A stretch of DNA of 39,858 nucleotides from the NCBI GenBank assembly GCA_017399225.1, contig JAFQEB010000071.1, positions 1 through 39,858 of the forward strand, in the 5' to 3' direction. The notes beneath the pieces were generated by a model. The model ran no database searches, was not told where the DNA came from, and saw only the letters and a list, made by a program, of their open reading frames with translations. A program made the translations under genes and the position numbers. This stretch comes from Clostridia bacterium. Lineage in GTDB: Bacteria > Bacillota_A > Clostridia > Christensenellales > Aristaeellaceae. Numbering within the stretch: position 1 is the first letter of the stretch; each line of letters opens with the position of its first letter. This document shows positions 16,873-24,520 of the stretch, piece after piece.

Positions 16873-17790
16873 TCATTCAGCCTGATACAGGCGGATCAGC
16901 TCCAGCATCTCCTGATCGGCCTTGACGGTGGTACCCTTGAACTCCTCCAGGCAGTCGAAGAATTCCTTGCGGCTGCCCCGGGCGAAGTAGAAGCGCAGCC
17001 GGGCCTTGTAGGTATCCAGCTCCCTGGGGCGGTACTCCATCGCCCGGCGCACCCAGCGCTCTGCCAGGTCGAAATCGGGGATGGAGATCATCAGCTCCGT
17101 CATCTGCAGGTAGTGGGTGGCGGTCATGAACCAGATGTTGTGCTGGAAGAGGTTTTCCGCCACGGTGTTTTCGGTGTAGATATACGCCTGCTGCTCGATG
17201 GGCGTCATGATCCTGAGCATCAGGCCGTCGTAGAGATAGGCCAGGGCCTGCAGGTTGATCTCCACGTCCTCGGGATATTTGTTCATGTCGGCGATGAACT
17301 TCTGCGCCGTGCCGCGGAATTCGCTCAGCGCATCCTGCACGGCGGAGGCCGCAAAGTGGGAGGTCTCCGTATCCGGGCTGTTGATGGCCTCGGCCACGCT
17401 GGTCAGGGACATGCGGGAATTGTACTTCATCACGTTGATCAGCAGCCTTCTCAGGTCATGGATGCTGCTCAGGCGCATCGCATCCTGCAGGGCGACGTAA
17501 TTCATCTCCGTGAAGTAGTCGGAGGTCTCCGCCGCCTCCTCGCGCTGCTGGTTGAAGCTGATATCTGCCATATCCACCTCCTTGCGGGAGGAGGGCAGCT
17601 CGATCGTGCGGGTCGCGGCAAGGAAGAGGGGCATGACCACCGGGCACAGCAGGGTCAGGACCGCAAAGAGAATGAAATCGCACCGGCGGCCCCTGGGGTT
17701 CAGCAGGCCATAGATAAAGATCAGGATCGCAACGATCGTGTTGATGGTCAGCAGCGGAATGACGATCTCCAGATGCTCGTGCCAGCACAT
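16873..17790 (-). CDS. pelE: PelE-like membrane/TPR protein
   Basis: A 305-residue protein with two N-terminal membrane helices (about 8-31 and 38-60), then an acidic linker and an all-helical cytoplasmic part. The last third (IPDFDLAERWVRRAMEYRP and the following segment) looks like TPR repeats. This is the PelE architecture; PelE scaffolds PelD with the synthase in known systems. The start is the ATG at 17790, eleven bases after GGAGG. The GTG at 17802 overlaps that ribosome site and is unlikely. It begins 44 bases after pelD, and its stop lies just downstream of the DUF2194 ribosome-site region. The assignment relies on topology and position, since PelE is poorly conserved. Confidence 0.72.
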   Translation of the reverse strand: MCWHEHLEIVIPLLTINTIVAILIFIYGLLNPRGRRCDFILFAVLTLLCPVVMPLFLAATRTIELPSSRKEVDMADISFNQQREEAAETSDYFTEMNYVALQDAMRLSSIHDLRRLLINVMKYNSRMSLTSVAEAINSPDTETSHFAASAVQDALSEFRGTAQKFIADMNKYPEDVEINLQALAYLYDGLMLRIMTPIEQQAYIYTENTVAENLFQHNIWFMTATHYLQMTELMISIPDFDLAERWVRRAMEYRPRELDTYKARLRFYFARGSRKEFFDCLEEFKGTTVKADQEMLELIRLYQAE

Positions 17791-17834
17791 GGCATGCTTC
17801 ACCTCCTTTTCGTGCTTTGCTTACGGGAAAAAAC

Positions 17835-20006
17835 TCAGTCCGGCAGTCCGCTGACGAGGCTGGCCGTGACGCCCTTGTCCTTCAGGCGGCGGATCACAGC
17901 CTGGCTGCCCTCCCGGTTGGAGTTGGCCAAAAGGATGTACAGCTCCTCCCCGTTGACGCAGCCCAGGTAATCCAGCTGACGCAGGTGGCTCTGCACCGCC
18001 TCGTTGATCCGGCGGAAGGCGCTGCCGGAGGCCGTATCCAGCTTCAGCAGGGCGTACTCGGTCAGTCCCTTCTGGCGGGCATTCTCGTAGACCTGATAGA
18101 TCTGGCGGAAGGCGTTCTCCTGCAGGATGCTGGTATCCTCCAGATACCGCTCCCGGGTGATGGCGTTGAGGTAGCTGGTCGTGCGCTCCACGGCCGAGCG
18201 GATCAGCAGGGAGACGATGCGCAGGGTGTTGCTGTAGTGCAGCGTCATGCGCTCATAGGGCAGATTCCACAGGAAGATCACGAAGCTCAGCTCGCCCGCC
18301 TGGTTGGTGATGCCGCTGGCCATCAGGGGCAGGCGGTCATCCACGGTGCGGTTGATGAAGATATGCTCCTTCTCCAGCGTATCAAAGACGCTGGCATACT
18401 CCTGGATACGCAGGGATTTGCCCATATCGGCATGGGCCGCCATGCTGGCCAGCAGCCGGCAGTAGCCGGAGGAGCCCATGCTGTAGATGGCCACGTCCTC
18501 CGTGCCCATGACATTTGCCAGCAGCTGCACCGCGACAAACATCACCTCGTTCTCGTTCGCCTCGTCCAGCCGGGCCACGATATCGTAGAAGAAGCCCAAG
18601 CTCTCGGTGCTGTTGATGGTCTGCTGCTCGAAATAATTCTTGATGGCCACATTGCTCTTGTTGATGTCGGAGATATCCCCCAGACGCAGGGCCAGGTAGT
18701 TGATCTCCTCGTCCTTGTCCGCCCGCAGCTGCTGCAGCCGGTCCCGCAAATGGCCCACGGACATACCGACGATGAACAGCTGGGCGATCCACACATAGGT
18801 GCCCACGTCCATCAGCAGCTCCAGGTGGTTATCCCCCGCCAGGTTGGTGATGAAGTAGCCCAGCACGCTCAGCGCTGCGGTGAAGATGGACTGGTGCAGG
18901 CCGTGGATGAGGGAGAAAAGCAGCACGTACAGCATGAAGAAATTCACCTGCACAAAGAAGCTGTGATCCCCCAGGAACATCTCCGCCAGCACCACCAGGA
19001 CAAAGGCGACCAGCGCCTCGGCAAAGGGGATGAGCCGCGTGAGGATGCGGGACAGGTGGGACTTGTTTTCCTCCGCGTCGGCCTTGCTGTCCGGGGTGTA
19101 TTTGCGGATGTTTCCCTGCATCTTCTGCATGATCTGCGGGATGGTATCCGCCAGCGCGTTGCGGGCAGAGAAGGCGAACTCCTTGGCAAAGTAGCGGTCT
19201 GCCAGCAGCTCGCAGCGCTCCACGCCCACGGTCTGATCATCGATCGTGACCTGCCGCGCCGCCGCAGAGCGGATCAGCGCCGCCGTCTGATCCTCGGTGA
19301 CCACCTCATCCGCGCTGATGTGGTACAGGGGCTGCCGGTGGCTGGCTGCCTGCGTCAACTGCAGGAGCGCGTACACCGCATCGTTGATGAACAGCGCGGA
19401 GCGGCGGATCTTGGCGTTGATCCGGATGCGGCCCTCGGAGGCTGCCTGCAGACACAGCCGGGTATGGGCGTCGGTGCACTCCTTGTAGTCGGCCGGCGCC
19501 ATGTACAGGTGCGCCAGACGCACGATGACGGTATCCATCCGCTGATGGCCCGCATAGCTGGTCACGATGGACTCGCCCAGGGATACGGCGACGCCCTTGG
19601 TGCTGCGGGGCGCCGGCGGCACGTCCTCGTTGATGGGGGCCAGATAATGATCCTCAAACACACACTCGGAGGACAGATAGATAAACCGGTGCACGCCGGA
19701 GGCCTCCGCCCAGTGCAGGATATTGGTCAGGCCCGCAATATAGGCCTTGTAATCCCGCTGGCTGCTGCGGACCGTCCAGCTGAAGAGCGGATCATACGCG
19801 CCCAGGAAGATGATGGTATCCGGGCTGGCGCTGTCCAGCGCTTCCTGCACGCTGTCGCTGTCATAGTCGTAGCGGTATTCCCGGGGCTTGCGGGGGAATT
19901 TCTTGCCGTTCGTCAAAAGGGAAACATGGTTCCCCTCCCGGCTCAGCTTGTGCTCAAGCTCATTGCGCAGCGTTCCCTTTCCGCCAACGATCAGGATGTT
20001 TTTCAT
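17835..20006 (-). CDS. pelD: PelD-like c-di-GMP receptor with N-terminal SDR domain
   Basis: A 723-residue membrane protein and first gene of the operon. Residues 1-290 form an NAD-epimerase/SDR-like domain (G8-G-K-G11 loop, SSECVF at 112-117), but the catalytic Y-x3-K reads K137-GVA-V141. Four membrane helices follow (about 321-420), then a coiled-coil-like stretch, a GAF-like domain (about 470-610) and a short, degenerate GGDEF domain. In that domain R676-Q-L-D679 is followed after five residues by NGEEL (685-689), exactly the spacing of the RxxD I-site before GGDEF. PelD uses this site to bind c-di-GMP and activate Pel synthesis. The ATG at 20006 has AAGGA seven bases ahead; an upstream in-frame start at 20111 lies inside the promoter. 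The SDR part may be non-catalytic. Confidence 0.85.
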   Translation of the reverse strand: MKNILIVGGKGTLRNELEHKLSREGNHVSLLTNGKKFPRKPREYRYDYDSDSVQEALDSASPDTIIFLGAYDPLFSWTVRSSQRDYKAYIAGLTNILHWAEASGVHRFIYLSSECVFEDHYLAPINEDVPPAPRSTKGVAVSLGESIVTSYAGHQRMDTVIVRLAHLYMAPADYKECTDAHTRLCLQAASEGRIRINAKIRRSALFINDAVYALLQLTQAASHRQPLYHISADEVVTEDQTAALIRSAAARQVTIDDQTVGVERCELLADRYFAKEFAFSARNALADTIPQIMQKMQGNIRKYTPDSKADAEENKSHLSRILTRLIPFAEALVAFVLVVLAEMFLGDHSFFVQVNFFMLYVLLFSLIHGLHQSIFTAALSVLGYFITNLAGDNHLELLMDVGTYVWIAQLFIVGMSVGHLRDRLQQLRADKDEEINYLALRLGDISDINKSNVAIKNYFEQQTINSTESLGFFYDIVARLDEANENEVMFVAVQLLANVMGTEDVAIYSMGSSGYCRLLASMAAHADMGKSLRIQEYASVFDTLEKEHIFINRTVDDRLPLMASGITNQAGELSFVIFLWNLPYERMTLHYSNTLRIVSLLIRSAVERTTSYLNAITRERYLEDTSILQENAFRQIYQVYENARQKGLTEYALLKLDTASGSAFRRINEAVQSHLRQLDYLGCVNGEELYILLANSNREGSQAVIRRLKDKGVTASLVSGLPD

Positions 20007-20099
20007 CAGGCATTCCTTTCCGTCCCCCGGCTCTGTCAGCTTTCGGACAGCGCGCACAGACAACAGCTTTGGGCCGGTAAAAAATACTAACCCAAAGTA

Positions 20100-20127
20100 A
20101 TTATACAGCAACGCACTGGGTTGTCAA
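20100..20127 (-). promoter_or_regulatory. Promoter of the Pel-like operon
   Basis: The minus strand reads TTGACA (20127-20122), a 16-base spacer and TATAAT (20105-20100), both boxes fully consensus. Transcription should begin near 20093, giving an 87-base leader before the pelD ATG. A 10-bp palindrome lies 17 bases upstream of the -35 box. Such a strong promoter suggests that control acts mainly after transcription, through c-di-GMP binding to PelD. Confidence 0.85.
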
Positions 20128-20253
20128 TAAATGTTCCGTCCAAATACGCGTATAATTGTTGTTTTTTTGCCAGACCCGCCATTTTCCGCACCGCCGGGGC
20201 TGCATTTTGATGGATAATTTACCAGCTTTTGCTTGTAAGCATTCACAACAAAA

Positions 20254-20283
20254 AGCACACCCACAGGAAGATGCAGGTGTGCT
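20254..20283 (-). terminator. Terminator of the amylase gene
   Basis: An 8-bp stem (20254-20261 with 20276-20283) is followed on the minus strand by a T-rich run (TTTTTGTTG). It lies about 37 bases after the amylase stop codon. Confidence 0.8.
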
Positions 20284-20319
20284 ATGGTATGCAGTTGTTT
20301 ATTCGTGGGTGACCGACGC

Positions 20320-21948
20320 TCAGCGCAGCACCACGCTGGTCTGGCCGTCGATGGTGAGCACCGTGCCCTCCAGGGTGGCCTGACCGGCGCCGGCAACGGC
20401 TGCGATCGTCTCAAAGAGAGTGTCCGTCGCTTGAGCCAGATCCACCTGGCACGCTCTGTTGGTGGTGTTGTGCAGCACCGCCACGGTGCGGCCTTCCCAG
20501 GCAGCGGTAAAGCCGCCGACCTTCGTGTCGGTGAATTTCAGGGCCCTGTACTCGCCCCGGGCGATCTCCGGGTTGGCCTTACGGATCATGATCAGCTGCT
20601 TGTAGTGGTTCAGCACGCTGTCGCTCATGGCAGCCAGATCCTTGACGGAGTAGGGGGTCTGCTTGGCATAGGTGGAGCCCTCCGGGTCGGAGACGGTATC
20701 GCCGTCGCCCCAGAACATCGCCAGGCGGCGGTTGGCGTCGGTGTTTGCGCCGCCGCGAGAGCCGCGCAGGCCGATCTCCTCGCCGTAGTAGATGAAGGGC
20801 GAGCCGGGAGAAAGCAGGTACAGGCTGGCCGCCACCTTCATCCGGCCGCTGGCCATGGAAAGATATCCAGCGGAGCGATCCATGTCATGATTGGAGATGA
20901 ACAGCACGCCCTGGGCGTGGTCGCTCAGCTCGTCCACATGGCTGAGGTAGTTCTCCATATACGCCGTGAAGCGGTTCACGTCGCCGCCCTGGGCCGTTTT
21001 GGCGATGATACCGCCGGTCTGGCTGGCAGGAAAATGGAAGCAGTTGGTCACCGGCAGGTACCGGTCGATGACGCCGTCGCCATCCCAGACCTCCGCAACG
21101 GTGTACACATCCGGCTTCACCTTGCGCATCTCGCCGATATACCAGTCCCAGAAATCCACGTTGCGGGCATGGTCACTGTAGTAGATGTACTTGGCCGCGT
21201 CAAAGCGGAAGCCGTCCACGCCCATATCCAGGTAGAACATGGCGACCTTCAGCATTTCCTGGCGGACAGCCTCGTTGTCAAAATTCAGCTCCGGCATATC
21301 GTCGGAGAAGTTGGCCTCGTACAGTATCTCGCCCCCGGGGACACGGGTAAAATGCCGCCCGGCAGGCACGGCCTCCCCCGGCGCCAGCCAGGTGTAGAAG
21401 TCATAGTGCTGGCTGGCCGGGTTCTGCATCAGATGGGCGCTGCAGAAGTTGCGGAACCAGCTGTTCTGCTTACCGGTATGGTTGATGGGCAGATCCAGGA
21501 TAATCTTCACATCCCGCTCGTGGCACAGGTCGATCAGCTCCTGAAGATCCGCCATCGTGCCGAACTGCGGGTCCACCTCGTAATAATCCGTCACGTCATA
21601 CTTGTGATAGGAGGGGGAGGTGAAGATGGGCGTGAGCCACAGGCCCTCCACGCCCAGGCTCAGGCCCGAGGTGGGGTCTCCGTCGTTGAGGTAATCCATG
21701 CGGTTGATGATGCCCCGCAGGTCGCCCACGCCATCCCCGTCGGAATCGGAGAAGGAGCCCACGAAGATCTCATAGAACACGCGGTTGTTGTCATCCGCCT
21801 GCCAGGAATCAGAGAAGGTCACATCGTTGATGATGGCCTCGCCGCTTTCGGACATGGGATAGGTTTTGACGTAGAGATCAGAGTCCTCCGCCAGGCAAAG
21901 GCCCGGCAGCAGCAGCAAAACCGTCAGCAGACACAGCAAGCGCTTCAT
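20320..21948 (-). CDS. Secreted GH13 alpha-amylase
   Basis: A 542-residue GH13 enzyme acting outside the cell on starch-like alpha-glucans. The signal peptide ends near CLA|EDS. A calcium-binding-like DSDGDGVGDLRG follows at 67-79. The catalytic residues are the nucleophile D250 (GFRFDAAKY), acid/base E286 (VAEVWDG) and D355 (ISNHDMDR), so the enzyme should be active. The last ~90 residues form the usual GH13 beta domain. AAAGAGGG lies ahead of the ATG. It is transcribed alone, divergently from the GH53 galactanase, from a promoter that shares its -35 box with that gene, and ends at its own terminator. Confidence 0.95.
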   Translation of the reverse strand: MKRLLCLLTVLLLLPGLCLAEDSDLYVKTYPMSESGEAIINDVTFSDSWQADDNNRVFYEIFVGSFSDSDGDGVGDLRGIINRMDYLNDGDPTSGLSLGVEGLWLTPIFTSPSYHKYDVTDYYEVDPQFGTMADLQELIDLCHERDVKIILDLPINHTGKQNSWFRNFCSAHLMQNPASQHYDFYTWLAPGEAVPAGRHFTRVPGGEILYEANFSDDMPELNFDNEAVRQEMLKVAMFYLDMGVDGFRFDAAKYIYYSDHARNVDFWDWYIGEMRKVKPDVYTVAEVWDGDGVIDRYLPVTNCFHFPASQTGGIIAKTAQGGDVNRFTAYMENYLSHVDELSDHAQGVLFISNHDMDRSAGYLSMASGRMKVAASLYLLSPGSPFIYYGEEIGLRGSRGGANTDANRRLAMFWGDGDTVSDPEGSTYAKQTPYSVKDLAAMSDSVLNHYKQLIMIRKANPEIARGEYRALKFTDTKVGGFTAAWEGRTVAVLHNTTNRACQVDLAQATDTLFETIAAVAGAGQATLEGTVLTIDGQTSVVLR

Positions 21949-21980
21949 GCTAAACCCTCTTTCGTTGATTGGTTAACAAC

Positions 21981-22009
21981 ACTATCGCACGATTCTCCTC
22001 GCTTGTCAA
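21981..22009 (-). promoter_or_regulatory. Promoter of the amylase gene
   Basis: The minus strand carries TTGACA (22009-22004), a 17-base spacer and GATAGT (21986-21981; four of six match TATAAT). Its -35 box is the reverse complement of the bases used as -35 by the galactanase promoter. A GTTAAC palindrome (21972-21977) falls at the expected transcription start and could be an operator. Confidence 0.65.
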
Positions 22010-22031
22010 GGCCGCGAAAACATGTTATAAT
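22003..22031 (+). promoter_or_regulatory. Promoter of the galactanase gene
   Basis: TTGTCA (22003-22008), a 17-base spacer and TATAAT (22026-22031). Transcription from about 22038 would give a 286-base leader before the GH53 start. The -35 box overlaps that of the divergent amylase promoter. Confidence 0.7.
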
Positions 22032-22323
22032 TCCTCTTAAAGAAAAGAATGATCCCATCCCATGAAACACTTTTATACCCCTGAGGAGGCGCTGAAATGG
22101 CGCCGCCGCGCTGGAGGAGTCCATCTCTCCCCCCGGCAAAAACGGTGCAGGTGTATTCCTTCGCCCACGCGGTGATGGACAGCGCGGAGCTCGAGCGATC
22201 CGACCTGTGCATCGTCGGTGCTTCGGAAGCTGAGGCCTGCCGGGACATGAGAACGCTGTGGACAACCAGGCGGCAGACTGTGCGCTGCGCCTGTTGGAAA
22301 TGCAATAACAAAGGAGGACACCC
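22032..22323 (+). other. Long galactanase leader with possible gene remnant
   Basis: A 292-base stretch between the GH53 promoter and its start codon. It contains a 37-codon frame (22062-22175, starting MKHFYTPEEALKWRRR) without a good ribosome site, and a second frame (22097-22327) whose middle (VYSFAHAVMDSAELERSD) looks protein-like and which runs into the GH53 start. This may be a decayed small gene, a regulatory leader peptide, or simply GC-rich open sequence. I recognise no riboswitch. Confidence 0.3.
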
Positions 22324-24255
22324 ATGAAGACGATCTGTATGCTGCTGGCGCTGACCCTGCTGGCCGCGCTGCCCCTGGGCGCCTGCGCCCTGGCGGAGGA
22401 AAGCACCCTGTATGTGAACAAGGTAGAGAACCTGCCCGAGGACTTCATCTTCGGCATGGACGTCTCCTGTGTGCCTGCGCTGGAAGAAAGCGGCGTCAAA
22501 TACTATGACTTCGACGGTCAGGAGACCGACGTGTTCAAGGTGCTGGCGGATAACGGCGTGAACTACATCCGCGTCCGCATTTGGAACGATCCCTTCGACG
22601 CCGAGGGCAACGGCTACGGCGGCGGCAACTGCGATATCGCAAACGCCGTGGAGATCGGCAAGCGCGCCACCCAACACGGCATGAAGCTGCTGGTGAACTT
22701 CCATTACTCCGACTTCTGGGCCGATCCGGGCAAGCAGATGGTGCCCAAGGCCTGGAAGGGCAAGCGCACCACCGCCAAGGTGAAGCTGCTCAAGGAATAT
22801 ACCGTCGATTGCCTCACCCAGCTGAAGGAGGCCGGCGTGGACGTGGGCATGGTGCAGCTGGGCAACGAGAGCAACAACGGCCTGGCGGGCGAGAAGAGCT
22901 GGGCCAACATGACCAAGCTTATGTCCGTGGGCGCGGAGGCGGTGCGCGAGGTCTACCCCGAGGCGCTGATCGCCGTGCACTTCGCCAACCCAGAGAATGC
23001 GGACAACTACGCCGCCTACGCAAAGCGTCTGGCGGAGGCTGAGGTGGATTACGACGTGTTCGCCACCAGCTACTACCCCTACTGGCACGGCACGCTGGAG
23101 AACCTCAAAAACGTGCTGACGCATGTGAAGGAGACCTACGGCAAGCAGGTGCTGGTCGCCGAGACCTCCTATGCCTGGACCATCGAGGACGGCGACTTCT
23201 CCGGCAACACCATCGGTGAGGGCGGCGCATATGAGAAGCCCTATCCCTTCACCCTGCAGGGCCAGGTCAACCACTTTACCAATCTGACGCAGGCCGTGAA
23301 TGACATCGGCGGTCTGGGCCTGTTCTGTTGGGAGGGCACATGGGTGCCCGTGCCCGGCGGCAGCTGGGAGGCCAACTCCGCCCTGTGGGAGCAGTATGGC
23401 GCAGGCTGGGCTTCGTCCTATGCGGCAGAGTACGACCCGGCAGACGCGGGCAAGTACTACGGCGGCTGTGCCTGCGATAATCAGACCTTCTTCGACTTTG
23501 AAGGCAAGGCGCTGGAGTCCCTGAAGTTCTTTAACCTCGTCCGCCAGGGCAACATCGTGCCGGTCAAGGCTGATGCGATCGAGGACACGACGCTGATGAT
23601 CGACCTGACGGCGGAGATCGTTCTGCCGGAAACCGTCAACGCGGTCATGAACGACAACACCCGTCAGGCAGTGCCCGTTGTCTGGGATGCTTACGACGCG
23701 GCGGCCATGAAGGCGGGCGGCGTGAAGAATTACACCATCATGGGCACGGCAGACGGTATGCCTGCAACCTGTCAGGTAGCGATGATCCGCTACAATTACC
23801 TGAAGAACTGGTCTTTTGAGGATGCAGAGAACGGCGAGTGGGTCGTTGACAACATCGGCGGCTGCAGCCAGCTGTATGTGGAGGAGAAGAAGACCGACTC
23901 CCTCACCGGCAACAAGCACTACCACTTCTATTCCGCCACTGCGAACACCGTCGAATTCACCCTGGAGCAGGCTGTGACGGTTCTGCCTGCGGGCGCGTAC
24001 CGGTACGAGCTGTCCATCATGGGCGGCGACGGCGGCGATGTGGATATCTACACCTATGTGAAGATCAACGGCGCGGAGGTCGCCCGGCAGGCAAGTACCA
24101 TCACCTCCTACAATGTCTGGGATACCCCGGTCATCGACGGCGTGAATGTCGCTGAGGGTGACGAGGTTGTCGTGGGCGTGTATGTGAAGTGCTCCGGCTC
24201 CGGCAACGGCGCATGGGGCAAGATCGACGACGCGAAGCTCAACGCAGCCCAGTAA
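22324..24255 (+). CDS. GH53 endo-beta-1,4-galactanase with Ig-like and CBM domains
   Basis: A 643-residue extracellular enzyme that cuts beta-1,4-galactan, the side chain of pectic arabinogalactan type I. The export signal ends near residue 25. LGAC at 19-22 fits a lipobox, so surface lipidation is possible; otherwise cleavage after ALA. The GH53 barrel runs to about 405, with acid/base E182 (LGNESNNG) and nucleophile E280 (LVAETSYAW). An Ig-like domain (about 420-488) and a C-terminal carbohydrate-binding module (about 490-643, starting YNYLKNWSFED) follow; the latter resembles the galactan-binding CBM61 found on such enzymes. AAGGAGG precedes the ATG. It sits directly upstream of the sugar ABC transporter genes, which probably import its products. 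Confidence 0.93.
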   Translation: MKTICMLLALTLLAALPLGACALAEESTLYVNKVENLPEDFIFGMDVSCVPALEESGVKYYDFDGQETDVFKVLADNGVNYIRVRIWNDPFDAEGNGYGGGNCDIANAVEIGKRATQHGMKLLVNFHYSDFWADPGKQMVPKAWKGKRTTAKVKLLKEYTVDCLTQLKEAGVDVGMVQLGNESNNGLAGEKSWANMTKLMSVGAEAVREVYPEALIAVHFANPENADNYAAYAKRLAEAEVDYDVFATSYYPYWHGTLENLKNVLTHVKETYGKQVLVAETSYAWTIEDGDFSGNTIGEGGAYEKPYPFTLQGQVNHFTNLTQAVNDIGGLGLFCWEGTWVPVPGGSWEANSALWEQYGAGWASSYAAEYDPADAGKYYGGCACDNQTFFDFEGKALESLKFFNLVRQGNIVPVKADAIEDTTLMIDLTAEIVLPETVNAVMNDNTRQAVPVVWDAYDAAAMKAGGVKNYTIMGTADGMPATCQVAMIRYNYLKNWSFEDAENGEWVVDNIGGCSQLYVEEKKTDSLTGNKHYHFYSATANTVEFTLEQAVTVLPAGAYRYELSIMGGDGGDVDIYTYVKINGAEVARQASTITSYNVWDTPVIDGVNVAEGDEVVVGVYVKCSGSGNGAWGKIDDAKLNAAQ

Positions 24256-24264
24256 GGGCAGCGG

Positions 24265-24295
24265 CCCCGCATCCGGGATGGGTGCGGGGTTTTTT
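24265..24295 (+). terminator. Terminator of the galactanase gene
   Basis: A GC-rich stem (24265-24274 with 24280-24289, with a small mismatch) is followed by six T residues, ten bases after the GH53 stop codon. Confidence 0.88.
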
Positions 24296-24352
24296 GATGC
24301 GATATACAGCAGGCATGTGATTAACGGGCGTGAACATGACCGAAAATTTTTA

Positions 24353-24366
24353 TGGAAACGATACCG
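24353..24366 (+). promoter_or_regulatory. Possible LacI/CcpA-type operator
   Basis: TGGAAACGATACCG matches the cre consensus (TGWAANCGNTNWCA) at its CG core and most positions, with three mismatches. It lies eight bases upstream of the -35 box of the sugar-binding-protein promoter, where a catabolite regulator or local LacI-family protein could act. No regulator gene is in the window. Confidence 0.3.
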
Positions 24367-24374
24367 AAAACCCC

Positions 24375-24403
24375 TTGCATGATGGAAGAAAAGGTGATAT
24401 ACT
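24375..24403 (+). promoter_or_regulatory. Promoter of the sugar-binding protein gene
   Basis: TTGCAT (24375-24380), a 17-base spacer and TATACT (24398-24403). The start near 24410 gives a leader of about 110 bases that contains a hairpin and a direct repeat. Confidence 0.75.
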
Positions 24404-24422
24404 AACCATAACGGAAAGGGGA

Positions 24423-24498
24423 CATCCCTTTCACATGCCACAAAACTGCAGCGTGTGATGGGATGCCCGTCTGTCAATTTCACATGCGGGAAAACCGC
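24423..24498 (+). repeat. Leader hairpin and 21-base direct repeat
   Basis: Two features overlap in the 5' leader of the binding-protein mRNA. A hairpin pairs 24423-24428 plus 24431-24435 with 24454-24458 plus 24460-24465. A 21-base direct repeat is at 24429-24449 and 24478-24498 (17 of 21 identical, both starting TTTCACATGC and containing AAAAC-GC). They might stabilise the messenger or bind a regulator; this is inference. Confidence 0.5.
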
Positions 24499-24520
24499 AA
24501 AATACAAGGAGGAGTATTCC

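Larger units (their letters stand above)
20007..20319. other. Intergenic region between pelD and amylase
   Basis: No gene is seen. It holds the pel promoter (20100-20127), an 87-base leader to the pelD ATG, a 10-bp palindrome (20144-20153, ATACGCGTAT) just upstream of the -35 box that could be an operator, and the amylase terminator (20254-20283). The segment is markedly more AT-rich than its surroundings. Confidence 0.6.

Noticed and set aside
20007..20093. Possible c-di-GMP (GEMM) riboswitch in the pel leader, suggested by a GGGGGACGGAAAGG string
   Set aside because: The 87-base leader lacks the second conserved helix and the GCAAA-type core of GEMM. The match is too short to support a riboswitch.
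20007..20111. Upstream in-frame start for PelD at 20111
   Set aside because: It lies within and ahead of the -10 box of the promoter, so it could not be on the transcript. The ATG at 20006 has a good ribosome site and begins the SDR fold.
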